IMG/VR virus record: IMGVR_UViG_3300028829_006090
Span: 62,001-126,000 of that record
DNA: 64,000 nucleotides
Source: a virus
Direction: 5' to 3' (one strand)
Both the position numbers and the translations under genes were made by a program. The notes under the pieces were generated by a model that saw only the letters and a list, made by a program, of their open reading frames with translations, was not told the origin of the DNA and did not search any database. Positions 9,294-17,003 of the stretch are shown here, one piece after another; within the stretch, counting starts at the first letter, position 1; every line of letters begins with the position of its first letter.

Positions 9294-9717
9294 TAGACTG
9301 CTCCGCGCTGATATTATCGATAGGGACGTTAACCGTAAAGAACTCGCCCGCCAGTGACTCTATCGTAAGATCTACGGCAACGGTACCTCTATCTGTGGTA
9401 GTGGCTTGAACCCTATATGACGACAGCTGCTCATCTGCAGATACATCTGCCGGGTACGTGAGCTCTAGGTCGTCTTTTACTTTATCCAGGGCTAATGTGA
9501 AAAGGTTGTTTAGGAAATCCGGACGACTGTTAGCAGAAATAGTCTCTGTGGCCAGGTTGGTTCCTATCCCAAGATTCGTAGAGACCGAGGAGTCCGTAAA
9601 TAGAAGGACCAGTATCTTCTGCACCAGCTTATAGATGCCGTCGTTCGCAAGGTTCGCGATCCGTAGATCCGACACTGAGTCTGCAGGGTCTCCTAGTATA
9701 GCTAGATCTAAGCTCAT
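9286..9717 (-). CDS. gp25/gpW-like baseplate wedge protein
   Basis: A 143-residue protein immediately before the J-like gene, where T4 gp25 or P2 gpW relatives normally sit. It has an N-terminal helix (KLVQKILVLLFTDSSVST) and a segment NLGIGTNLA where the family usually shows a glycine-rich pore or lysozyme-like motif. The C-terminal part alternates polar and hydrophobic residues as in the family's beta strand (TVAVDLTIESLAGE). The identification rests on size, position and weak similarity. Confidence 0.55.
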   Translation of the reverse strand: MSLDLAILGDPADSVSDLRIANLANDGIYKLVQKILVLLFTDSSVSTNLGIGTNLATETISANSRPDFLNNLFTLALDKVKDDLELTYPADVSADEQLSSYRVQATTTDRGTVAVDLTIESLAGEFFTVNVPIDNISAEQSNG

Positions 9718-10136
9718 CCTGCCAGCCTCACGTCCCCTACAAGGGAGTTGGTGTTATCCAAGTACTCCGGATTTGCCCGAGTACCTATCTCCGGTAGTAG
9801 TGCCTGTAGCACTCCTCCTGCATCTATGGCCCGGCGCTTACTGGTGAATATGCCTGCCCACTTACTTATACGGTTACATCGTCCGCTCTCGTATGCACGC
9901 TGATAGTTCGCAAGAAAGGCGTTCGCCTCTAGCGCATTAATCAGAGTAGCCTGCCGGACAGAGGCTGTGTTTGCCAGAATGGAGATAAGCTCTCCGATAT
10001 TCTGAGACAGCCACTGCGGAGTAAGCGCGACCTGCAGAGCTTCAAACGTGTCGTCCGATGCATCTAGACCCAGGATCTGGTCGATCTCGGCCGAATACTG
10101 GTCCGCTAGCAGTCTGCATAGCTCCCGTGGTGTCAT
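9714..10136 (-). CDS. Small baseplate-region protein
   Basis: A 140-residue mainly helical protein that overlaps both neighbours by 4 bases (ATGA junctions), so it is probably translated by coupling from the sigma-like gene into the gp25-like gene. It contains TPQWLSQNIGELISILAN and RYAR-free amphipathic helices, without cysteines apart from two scattered ones. No family is recognised. Its position inside the baseplate cassette suggests a structural or assembly role. Confidence 0.55.
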   Translation of the reverse strand: MTPRELCRLLADQYSAEIDQILGLDASDDTFEALQVALTPQWLSQNIGELISILANTASVRQATLINALEANAFLANYQRAYESGRCNRISKWAGIFTSKRRAIDAGGVLQALLPEIGTRANPEYLDNTNSLVGDVRLAG

Positions 10137-10849
10137 GCCTTAACCTCCTCTAACTTCTGAACGATCTTAGATACCCGCTGACTGATAGCTGGCTGAGATA
10201 TGCCTAGCTTTGTAGCGATCTCCTTCTTACTTAGACGCGCTGCTCCGTTATATCCCGTAGTCCACTCGAAGATCTTCTTATCTTTCTCTCCGAGATCGAA
10301 ATACACGTAGTCGACCCATATATCTGAGGCGCTCTTCGACTTGCCAGCTAGATCACCTTTATCGGAGAGCGCTCGAGAGGTCGGAGCCTCCTTCAGTCTG
10401 GTTCTGTTTATCCGTTCCACAGATATGGACAATCCGTCCGCGATCGCTGTGTCGCTGGGTTCGCGTCCGTGAATGTCGGTATACTCTCGCGTGAACTCGT
10501 CCACTTGTCTGCGGTCGGTATGGGTCTGCTCTGGGAAGTGTAGGGCGTTCTGTCGCTTTGCCTTGATTCGGTTCAGGCGGCGTAGATGGTTGTAGACGTG
10601 CGTATTGAGAGCCGCGCCTCTGGTGGGATCGTAGCTCTTTATAGCATCTACAGCGAGGACACGCGCCTTTGTACGATACGCCTTATCTCCGCCTGCGTGC
10701 GCGGTAAGGCCGGACTTAACGGCGGGCTCTACCTCTTTTAGCACCGCATATAGATTATCGTCTGTAGGTGACTTCTTCCATTTCTCGAACGACTCCGGAC
10801 CTGTTAGCTCGGATGTCTTCCTAAATTGTCCTTTGAGGCCGGGATGCAT
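10133..10849 (-). CDS. Sigma-70-family-like transcription factor
   Basis: A 238-residue protein with sigma-like architecture. Residues 60-97 (VDAIKSYDPTRGAALNTHV) resemble region 2, whose usual phrase is FDPSRGV.FSTYA. Residues 100-150 (HFPEQ, then HGREPSDTAIADGLSISV) match region 3, usually GREPT.EEIA..LG.S. Residues 186-234 hold a region 4 helix-turn-helix (SKKEIATKLGISQPAISQ). Region 1.1/1.2 is missing and region 2.1 is short. It would confer promoter specificity on a polymerase. Unusually, it sits between the hub gene and wedge genes, overlapping the next gene by 4 bases. A partner in the same window is the phage RNA polymerase. It could instead redirect host core enzyme. Confidence 0.72.
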   Translation of the reverse strand: MHPGLKGQFRKTSELTGPESFEKWKKSPTDDNLYAVLKEVEPAVKSGLTAHAGGDKAYRTKARVLAVDAIKSYDPTRGAALNTHVYNHLRRLNRIKAKRQNALHFPEQTHTDRRQVDEFTREYTDIHGREPSDTAIADGLSISVERINRTRLKEAPTSRALSDKGDLAGKSKSASDIWVDYVYFDLGEKDKKIFEWTTGYNGAARLSKKEIATKLGISQPAISQRVSKIVQKLEEVKA

Positions 10850-10865
10850 AGTATCTCTCTCGTCT

Positions 10866-12455
10866 CTAATTGTTGAACTGTGTATGTTCCGGCAGTTCTG
10901 ACAGAAGTGTGCCGGACAGGTCCATACCTACCCACGAGGCCTCGTACAAAGGCTCACCGTCTGAAGTGAATCTGTCGGAATCGTTATCCTCTTTAGTCCT
11001 CAGACCGCCCAGTGTAATATCGGTATGGATAAACGGCTGGCCGCCTTGGCCCGCATCGCACGTAAAAATAGTCCTCACTACCTGTCCGACATACGACACG
11101 CCTCCCAGGGCAGATACAGGAGATCCGTCGTCGAACAGGCCCTTTACCTCTAAGATAGATCCCGGCATTATGTCTACCCGAAACGGCACCCTCACAGTAG
11201 CTGCGGTATTCTTTACCTGTTCCTCTCCGAATGCCGTTCGAAGGACTTTGGTAGATATAGCTCCTGCATTCTCGGCCGCCTCTCCTAAGGTGGCCGTAGA
11301 GTCCGAAGGAGCGTTCAGCAAACTTCTCAGCGGGATAAGGAACCGGGGATATGTCTTCTGGAAGTAGTAGGTGTTAGGTAGAGGCTTCCCGTCCTCTGTC
11401 GTCGGGAAGAATAGGGTATTTCTGATAGCTCCAACCAATGCGATGACATTCTCTTTTACGATGCGTACTCCGCGTACTTGCTGGTTAATATCTGCGCGCT
11501 TTGTGCGGGATACGGTAACGTACTCCGAAGGTCTGAGGGAGGTAGTTACGTTCTTATTTAGCGGATAGGCTGCTGCAATGTAGAGTCCTTGGGCATACGG
11601 CAGGATACGTATATTGAAGTACGCACACACTCTCTTCAGGGCATCCAAGCAGTTAGACGACCTCCATTGCTCGAGGAATGCTTCCACTGCCTCCCTACCT
11701 ATAGTTGTAGCGAGAAGCTCCGTGGCAGGTATACTCGTAAGGTTGGTCGGGTCATACGTCTTTATTAAGTCTGCCTCTGCAGATCCGTCGCCTCGGTCGA
11801 ACTCGCTGTGCAGGGCCTGCACTGCCTTCTTTAGCACTCTAGCTGGATACAAGGCCTCCGAGGGGCCCAGCTGTAGCGACTGCTCCCCCACCTCCTCGGA
11901 TACTCCTAGCAGGCTGTCCGTTATCGCCTGTGTACGCAGAGGGTTCTTTGCGGCGGGCTGCAGATTCAGATCCAAGTCTGTGCCTCCACCCGCATAGACA
12001 TATGTGCTACTGGCTGCTCCACCAAGAATGCTGGCGATATGGGCTATCTCCAAATTTATTGATACCCGATTGGAGGGGCCGGACGCGCTGTCCTGAAGAC
12101 TAACTGTCGAGACGATTCCTCGTATTACGGTGACTCTACGAGGCGCTCCGATCTCCTCTCCGGGGAACCGCAGAAGTACTACGAGTTCGCACGGGGCTCC
12201 CTCTAGTTTAGCCTGCAGCTCTCCGTCCATCGATAGCCGGCTACCTACTCCTATGCGTGTACCGAATGCAGGGACTGCGCGGGCAGTAGGTAAGCTATTT
12301 ACCTCGTAGCTGGCGGAGAACGACGTGAGGGGTAACGTCTCGTAGGGCTCAGACTCGAATACACTGGTCCCTAACGGCTCAGCCGGGTCCGCCTCGTATA
12401 TCTCGAGGTAGCTGTCCTCGATCTTATATCGTTTGAAGTTAAGCTGAGGAGGCAT
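10866..12455 (-). CDS. Baseplate hub-like protein (gpD/gp27-type candidate)
   Basis: About 529 residues. The frame is open upstream to 12653, but I start at ATG 12455 (MPPQLNFKRYKIEDSY), because the upstream part is low-complexity arginine/proline sequence lying inside the preceding gene and has the look of an out-of-frame shadow. The beta-rich N-terminus and a C-terminal domain with PGSILEVKGLFDDGSPVS, GQVVRTIFTCDAG and HTDITLGGLR fit hub proteins of the late-control-D kind, which end in a beta domain receiving the spike. Gene order (tape measure, two small genes, this, wedge genes) agrees. Moderate confidence. Confidence 0.6.
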   Translation of the reverse strand: MPPQLNFKRYKIEDSYLEIYEADPAEPLGTSVFESEPYETLPLTSFSASYEVNSLPTARAVPAFGTRIGVGSRLSMDGELQAKLEGAPCELVVLLRFPGEEIGAPRRVTVIRGIVSTVSLQDSASGPSNRVSINLEIAHIASILGGAASSTYVYAGGGTDLDLNLQPAAKNPLRTQAITDSLLGVSEEVGEQSLQLGPSEALYPARVLKKAVQALHSEFDRGDGSAEADLIKTYDPTNLTSIPATELLATTIGREAVEAFLEQWRSSNCLDALKRVCAYFNIRILPYAQGLYIAAAYPLNKNVTTSLRPSEYVTVSRTKRADINQQVRGVRIVKENVIALVGAIRNTLFFPTTEDGKPLPNTYYFQKTYPRFLIPLRSLLNAPSDSTATLGEAAENAGAISTKVLRTAFGEEQVKNTAATVRVPFRVDIMPGSILEVKGLFDDGSPVSALGGVSYVGQVVRTIFTCDAGQGGQPFIHTDITLGGLRTKEDNDSDRFTSDGEPLYEASWVGMDLSGTLLSELPEHTQFNN

Positions 12456-13158
12456 TGTGGCAGAGCTCCACAGCAGATATCGCAAATGCTGCCAGTTTAT
12501 TAGACCACAGGGGATCTGATTTCCACGTATCCTCCAGGTCCGGGTCGGACCATGCGGCGGGTATGGCTGCCGCCTTGGATAATAGGTCCGCGTAATCTGT
12601 CTTTGGCAGGACGGTCTTAGACACGGTGAACTCGTACGGCGATGCTGATGCAAAGTCGCTCTGCATACGAACCCGTACCCCTGGATAGATCGTCACATAT
12701 GAGCTTAGGTTCCCGGTAACGGTGTACGATCCAGACGTCCACTCTGAGGACACTGTATTCGTAGTGGTGTCTATCGAGCAGGACATGGATACCGAGGCCC
12801 GTCCTTCATCTAAGAATACCTCGTCATCAGAGAACAGGAAGATCCGCAGATCTGTAGGCTGAGCAGTAATCTCTATTGACAGGTCCGAGCTCGGGAAAGT
12901 CAGAGTAGCCTTGTCGTAGGTATTTACCGGATCGATGGCCTGTAGTCTATCGGCGAAGGGGGATCGGCGGACGAGCTCGAGAATACCCTCTGCCCGATGA
13001 GATCTAAGTAGGTCGTCCGAGAACGGACATAGGATGTCCAGCATACGCACTGCTGCGGCAGATGAATCTGTGTACGCCGATGCATCTACTTTACGAGAGG
13101 AGGTAGGGTCTGCGTATGCGGAGCCTTTGGAGAGTACGGACCAGGCTTGGTTAATCAT
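12439..13158 (-). CDS. Hypothetical baseplate/tail protein
   Basis: About 239 residues from ATG 13158 (MINQAWSVLSKGSAY). An upstream in-frame ATG at 13209 is formed by the palindrome at 13201-13222 and is unlikely to be the start; AAGGA lies upstream of 13158. The protein is soluble, with a helical middle (LRSHRAEGILELVRRSPF) and beta segments, and it overlaps the hub gene by 17 bases. No family is recognised. It probably belongs to the baseplate hub assembly. Confidence 0.6.
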   Translation of the reverse strand: MINQAWSVLSKGSAYADPTSSRKVDASAYTDSSAAAVRMLDILCPFSDDLLRSHRAEGILELVRRSPFADRLQAIDPVNTYDKATLTFPSSDLSIEITAQPTDLRIFLFSDDEVFLDEGRASVSMSCSIDTTTNTVSSEWTSGSYTVTGNLSSYVTIYPGVRVRMQSDFASASPYEFTVSKTVLPKTDYADLLSKAAAIPAAWSDPDLEDTWKSDPLWSNKLAAFAISAVELCHNASSA

Positions 13159-13200
13159 CTTTACATATGTCCTTGTGTTAGTGTCCGACGTACGGACGCA

Positions 13201-13222
13201 ATCTAGCATACGTATGCTAGAT
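13201..13222 (-). promoter_or_regulatory. 22-bp perfect palindrome with core TAGCATACGTATGCTA
   Basis: The 22 bases form a perfect inverted repeat around TACGTA. It lies between the stop of the 13222-13722 gene and the start of the next gene at 13158. It is the longest of five related sites. Its repetition at junctions suggests a promoter element or operator for a phage-specific regulator rather than a terminator, because no T run follows. Confidence 0.5.
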
Positions 13223-13722
13223 CACGCACCTCCGCCGTTCTGTTTTATGCGGCCTAGGAGCTGTAAGCTGAACCGCATCTGCCCTACGTCGGATTTCGAG
13301 AACGATGGAATATTCATAGATATGATGTAGGCCTCGACTACCAATCCGCTGAAGGATAGCTTCACCGATTTGTTGTCCGGGCTGGCGATATTGTATTTTT
13401 CGTACAGCTTGTAGAATCCCGGAGGATCGTTAGGCGTGCCTTGTTGGGCCGCGTCGCCGTTCGGACATCGCTTAGCGGGCACAAATACCCCGTCCAGCGT
13501 CCACGACGACAATCTCTGGCTAAAGACGTTAAGATAGGCATCTGGGCCCAGGCTATACATAATCTGATAATTCGGAGCTACACTTCCTCCGAAGTTACTC
13601 ACGAACAGATCTCCGTCTAGCTCCGCTCCATCTACGTCGGATATGGTGAGTAAGGATTTGCCATCTCCGTACTTATCCAAACCTACCGAGATCTGAGGTT
13701 CTTCGTATAGCGGCGTTCTCAT
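13222..13722 (-). CDS. Small tail/baseplate protein after tape measure
   Basis: A 166-residue protein. Its start codon shares a base with the tape measure stop (TAATG). The sequence is beta-rich (KLSFSGLVVEAYIISMNI) and ends with KQNGGGA. Proteins of this size directly after the tape measure are often tail hub or tail-tube-like initiator proteins, and the segment PSFSKSDVGQMRFSLQLLGR could be part of a tube-like fold. The stop codon coincides with the palindrome. Family not established. Confidence 0.55.
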   Translation of the reverse strand: MRTPLYEEPQISVGLDKYGDGKSLLTISDVDGAELDGDLFVSNFGGSVAPNYQIMYSLGPDAYLNVFSQRLSSWTLDGVFVPAKRCPNGDAAQQGTPNDPPGFYKLYEKYNIASPDNKSVKLSFSGLVVEAYIISMNIPSFSKSDVGQMRFSLQLLGRIKQNGGGA

Positions 13723-16082
13723 TACACTCCTCCTCCAGTCTTTACGGTTCCTTGATCGCCGGCCGGGTTATTAACCATAAGACCTAGGAGACTTGCCAGC
13801 GTATTGAGTACCGCTATAAGTTTAGCAGTCCAGTCCGTATTCTCGTCCTCATATGCGGCGTCGTATACGTTCTTCTTCTCCCGGGCAGTCTGTCCGTAGG
13901 CTTTCATAAAGTCTGACCTGCTCATCATGCCTTTTTCGCCGAACTTAAACTCGCCGCCGGTCTTGAGCGCCTCTCTATAGGCCGCGGCTGTTTCGAAGAA
14001 GCTGGCTTCTTGATCATCGTCTAGTCCGGCTATTTCGAACGAGTCTTTATCTAAAGACCCTATCGCCCCAAGCGCTAAGTATTTTGCAGCGTCCTGCTTA
14101 TCGCTGATAGAGACGCCGTTCAGTCCTCCTTCCGACTCTGTCAGCGCCTCTATCATACTTTTGTTTAATTCTCCGGGTGCCGAGACTTTAGCCGCGAATG
14201 CCCGGGCGGCGGACTGCTGATCTTCTAGTGTTTCTGCGGAGAAGATAGCTCTAGCAGCTAGTTGTTGGTCGGCAGTCATTCTGTTTCCGGCAATCTTATT
14301 AGTAACCAAGGCGCTTGCCGCTAAAGATGCAGAGTCTGCCGCTAAGCCGCCTCCTTTTTGTAGGCCCTCGAGTCCGCTGAAATAGTTCTTGAAATCGCCT
14401 CCTTCTAGATCCGCGTTGCCGGTTAGGAGGCGGTAGATATTCTTATCGCTATTTGCTAGATCACCGCTCTGAGCCATCTCTATGATCGCCCCTAGTCCAA
14501 ATGCCTTTCCTTTACCGGACACTGCATCTTTGAACTCGGTCTGCTCTTGGATGCTGTCCCGTATCCTACCCAGCTCAGCGTCGTTGCGAATAGACGAGGC
14601 GTATTTATCCAGAGCCTCTGCTCCTTGGAATCCCATAGCTCTGGCCTGTACTCCGAATGCTCGCCGCAGAGCTCCTCGTCCCGCTACGTCTAGCCCTAGG
14701 CCTTCTGCGATGTTGGACATAGTCATAGGGCCTGTTATGCCGGAAACTGCTTCTGCCCCGTACACACGAGTAAGGTAGTTACGTCGAGTATCGTCCAGCG
14801 CGGCAATCCCTCCGCGCATGGCCTCCAATCCTCCTACGCCGTCTTCAGCCCTCAGAGTTGCTGCTTCCTGGGAGAATCCGGCAGCTCGGATATCTTCGGC
14901 AGACAGTCCGGTAACTTCGGCGATATCTGATAAGCTGCGTATTTCTCCGTTGGCTACTCCCGCCTGTATTATCGCTTTTTGTTCTTCGTCTATGGCGTAT
15001 GCCCCGGAGATATCTCTAGCGAAGTCGCTATACATAGCTCCGGTGGTCTGCTTCAAAAGGGTCCGGCGATACTGCGAAGAGTTTATGAACTTATTGGTGC
15101 CCGTAACACGTCCAACGGCCTCTTGCTCTGCGAAGAGCATGGCAGCCGACGCTGAGTTGAGAGACCCTAGTCCGGCTCTATTAGACAGGCCCGCCGACTC
15201 TGCCATAGCCGCCTGAAGCTGAGAAGGGGAAGTGCTGGTAACAAATCCCGTGGTCCCCAGCCTCTGCGCTAAGGATCTGCCTGCGTCGTCGAAGGTCGCT
15301 GCAACGTCTGTACCCAGTAGCGAGTTCACACTGTCCATAACCTGCGTGACAGATCCCTGGAATACAGACCGGAATTCCGAGATAGACTGGGAGGTCTTCT
15401 GCACTAGCGCGACTGTCTTTGCTTTTATGTCCTCCGCACTATCGTCTCCTGACAGTATGTCGGAGAACCCGCCCGTGCGCGCTAGTTCGGAGTATACGAT
15501 CCCTACGTCTCGGCCCCTCATGCCTCCGTACGCTGATATGTTCGCGGGGAAATCTGCAGCTAAGCCCGTGGCCATGTTTCGGGCAATGCCTAAACGATCG
15601 TCGTCGGCGCCTCCGAATCCGGCCATAATGCCCATATATCTACCGCCGCTGCCGATGCCGGCCAGTAGTTGATCGGTCTGCAGTCGAGCGAACCCTGCTC
15701 CGGCAAGTAGTCCGAACGCATTGGATCCGGTAGCCGAAGGTCCTCCGAACATGTACGACGCAGCCTGGCTTGTGAATTTTTCCCGGGCTTTGTTTAGCTC
15801 TATATTGGCGTCTTCGTATACTGTCTGTATGACGTCGCGCTGGGCTTGGATGAAAAACTCGGATCCGACATCAGTTGGTGCGAACATCCCCTGCGCGCCG
15901 AAGGCGTACGGATTTGAGTTATTTCCCCCGAACCTTGCGCTGGCCCCTAGATACTGCTCGAGCTTAGGAGTGAACGCCTGCACGATCTGGGCTGCTATTC
16001 CGGAGTCTCCGAAGATCTGGCTGAGCTTCTGGAGAAGGATCTCCATCTCGCTTACACCTGAATAGTCTTCTTGTGGAGGCAT
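13722..16082 (-). CDS. Tail tape measure protein
   Basis: A 786-residue, Ala/Gly-rich, largely helical protein directly after the tail assembly chaperone pair, the standard place of the tape measure. It has long helices (AAQIVQAFTPKLEQYLG) and many small residues. A hydrophobic stretch near the C-terminus (LIAVLNTLASLLGLMV) could insert in the host membrane during ejection. At the usual rule of about 0.15 nm per residue, the predicted tail is around 115-120 nm. No muralytic domain is evident. It ends in a glycine-rich tail. Confidence 0.78.
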   Translation of the reverse strand: MPPQEDYSGVSEMEILLQKLSQIFGDSGIAAQIVQAFTPKLEQYLGASARFGGNNSNPYAFGAQGMFAPTDVGSEFFIQAQRDVIQTVYEDANIELNKAREKFTSQAASYMFGGPSATGSNAFGLLAGAGFARLQTDQLLAGIGSGGRYMGIMAGFGGADDDRLGIARNMATGLAADFPANISAYGGMRGRDVGIVYSELARTGGFSDILSGDDSAEDIKAKTVALVQKTSQSISEFRSVFQGSVTQVMDSVNSLLGTDVAATFDDAGRSLAQRLGTTGFVTSTSPSQLQAAMAESAGLSNRAGLGSLNSASAAMLFAEQEAVGRVTGTNKFINSSQYRRTLLKQTTGAMYSDFARDISGAYAIDEEQKAIIQAGVANGEIRSLSDIAEVTGLSAEDIRAAGFSQEAATLRAEDGVGGLEAMRGGIAALDDTRRNYLTRVYGAEAVSGITGPMTMSNIAEGLGLDVAGRGALRRAFGVQARAMGFQGAEALDKYASSIRNDAELGRIRDSIQEQTEFKDAVSGKGKAFGLGAIIEMAQSGDLANSDKNIYRLLTGNADLEGGDFKNYFSGLEGLQKGGGLAADSASLAASALVTNKIAGNRMTADQQLAARAIFSAETLEDQQSAARAFAAKVSAPGELNKSMIEALTESEGGLNGVSISDKQDAAKYLALGAIGSLDKDSFEIAGLDDDQEASFFETAAAYREALKTGGEFKFGEKGMMSRSDFMKAYGQTAREKKNVYDAAYEDENTDWTAKLIAVLNTLASLLGLMVNNPAGDQGTVKTGGGV

Positions 16083-16090
16083 ACTTTAGT

Positions 16091-16378
16091 CTACTCTGTA
16101 TCCTTAAGGGGTTTTCCGGTGACCGCGTGCACAATCTCGTCGAAATTGTCGATAAGGTTCTGTATTTCTGGAGATATCTCGGCTTGGCTGGGACTGTCCT
16201 CCGGGTCTTGCGATATCCACGGGAACTGGACGGCAGTCATCTTAGTTAAAACCGATTGTAGGTTTTCAAACTTCTGTTCCTGAATTATAGGCATAGCACC
16301 TACAGCCGAGGACCGGATATGGAGGGACTCCACTACCCGTCGTCGCTCGGCTTCCTCCAGCACGAGAGCCTCTCGCAC
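16091..16378 (-). CDS. Tail assembly chaperone, frameshifted C-terminal part
   Basis: The frame can be read from a GTG at 16378 (95 residues), but it stays open upstream across the end of the 16447-16974 gene, with coding-like residues (LTVSAFYDRALDLSTIS) before the GTG. There is no ribosome site before that GTG. This is the layout of lambda G/GT-type chaperones, in which a -1 ribosomal shift fuses the second part to the first. The product would bind the tape measure during tube assembly. I infer the shift lies at about 16460-16475. Confidence 0.6.
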   Translation of the reverse strand: MREALVLEEAERRRVVESLHIRSSAVGAMPIIQEQKFENLQSVLTKMTAVQFPWISQDPEDSPSQAEISPEIQNLIDNFDEIVHAVTGKPLKDTE

Positions 16379-16446
16379 TAGACTTTCAGGATCGTCTCTC
16401 GATATAGTCGAGAGGTCTAAGGCTCTGTCGTAGAAGGCGCTAACCG

Positions 16447-16974
16447 TTAGGCGAGCCCAGCGCCCTTCCAGAAAGATGCGTCCATTCCTGCTGAAGGGAG
16501 GGCCTCTGCGAGACGAAGGAACTCCATGAGCACCCGCGTAACGATGACCGGGATATCTTCCCCCAGGCTTCCGAATCGTTTATTGTGCTCGACTTCCCAC
16601 TCTTTAGGATCGAAGTCCAGTTCGAACTTCGTGCCGTTGAACTCCCGGCAATAGTATAAGCACTTAATCTTAATGCTTTGGGTAATCACTGCAACCTGGT
16701 CGTCGGACTCTACGGCTACGAGCGCCGTCTTCATCTGCTGCGCTTCGTCGGACGTAAGCATATCGAACCGTAAACTGAGCTGTCCGTCGAATAGTCCGTA
16801 CGTCTTGGAGAACACCTTTCCGGATAAGAGGGCTCGTACGTACTCCTTCTTCTCGGCCTCGGTAGGTGCGATGACTTCTTCGCCCTCTAATTTATGCTGG
16901 CAGCGAGGGCATTTAGCAGCAATCTTGTCTGGGACTTCCTCTGGGACGTCCTTTGTGACTTCGTCTGGGGGCAT
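16447..16974 (-). CDS. Tail assembly chaperone, upstream (G-type) part
   Basis: A 175-residue acidic protein located between spike and tape measure genes, the usual place for the tape measure chaperone. It has an N-terminal zinc-knuckle-like CPRC, then helices (SDEAQQMKTALVAVESDD) and ends ...FWKGAGLA. Its length and position fit G-type chaperones such as lambda gpG. The end overlaps the open -1 frame of the next coding segment. Whether the CPRC motif binds metal is unclear, since a second pair (KCLYYC) lies about 90 residues later. Confidence 0.62.
   Translation of the reverse strand: MPPDEVTKDVPEEVPDKIAAKCPRCQHKLEGEEVIAPTEAEKKEYVRALLSGKVFSKTYGLFDGQLSLRFDMLTSDEAQQMKTALVAVESDDQVAVITQSIKIKCLYYCREFNGTKFELDFDPKEWEVEHNKRFGSLGEDIPVIVTRVLMEFLRLAEALPSAGMDASFWKGAGLA
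16450..16480 (-). other. Probable -1 programmed frameshift region
   Basis: The zero frame ends ...GCA TCT TTC TGG AAG GGC GCT... and stops at 16447. The -1 frame is open through this overlap and continues into the 16091-16378 product. A perfect X-XXY-YYZ heptamer is not present. The best single-tRNA slip candidates are TTC to TTT and GGC to GGG. A 7-bp stem with a 5-base loop (CTCTCGA/TCGAGAG, 16396-16414) lies about 50 bases downstream, farther than a classical stimulator. Confidence 0.45.
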
Positions 16975-17003
16975 GATGTCTCCGGGTCTGGGTAATGTGT
17001 GGT

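Noticed and set aside
10866-12653. Extended N-terminus of the hub-like gene from 12653.
   Set aside because: The extra 66 residues are Arg/Pro-rich shadow sequence inside the preceding gene; ATG 12455 fits the overlap better.
16378-16378. GTG at 16378 as an independent start of the second chaperone part.
   Set aside because: No ribosome site upstream, and the coding-like frame continues upstream into the previous gene; a -1 shift explains it better.
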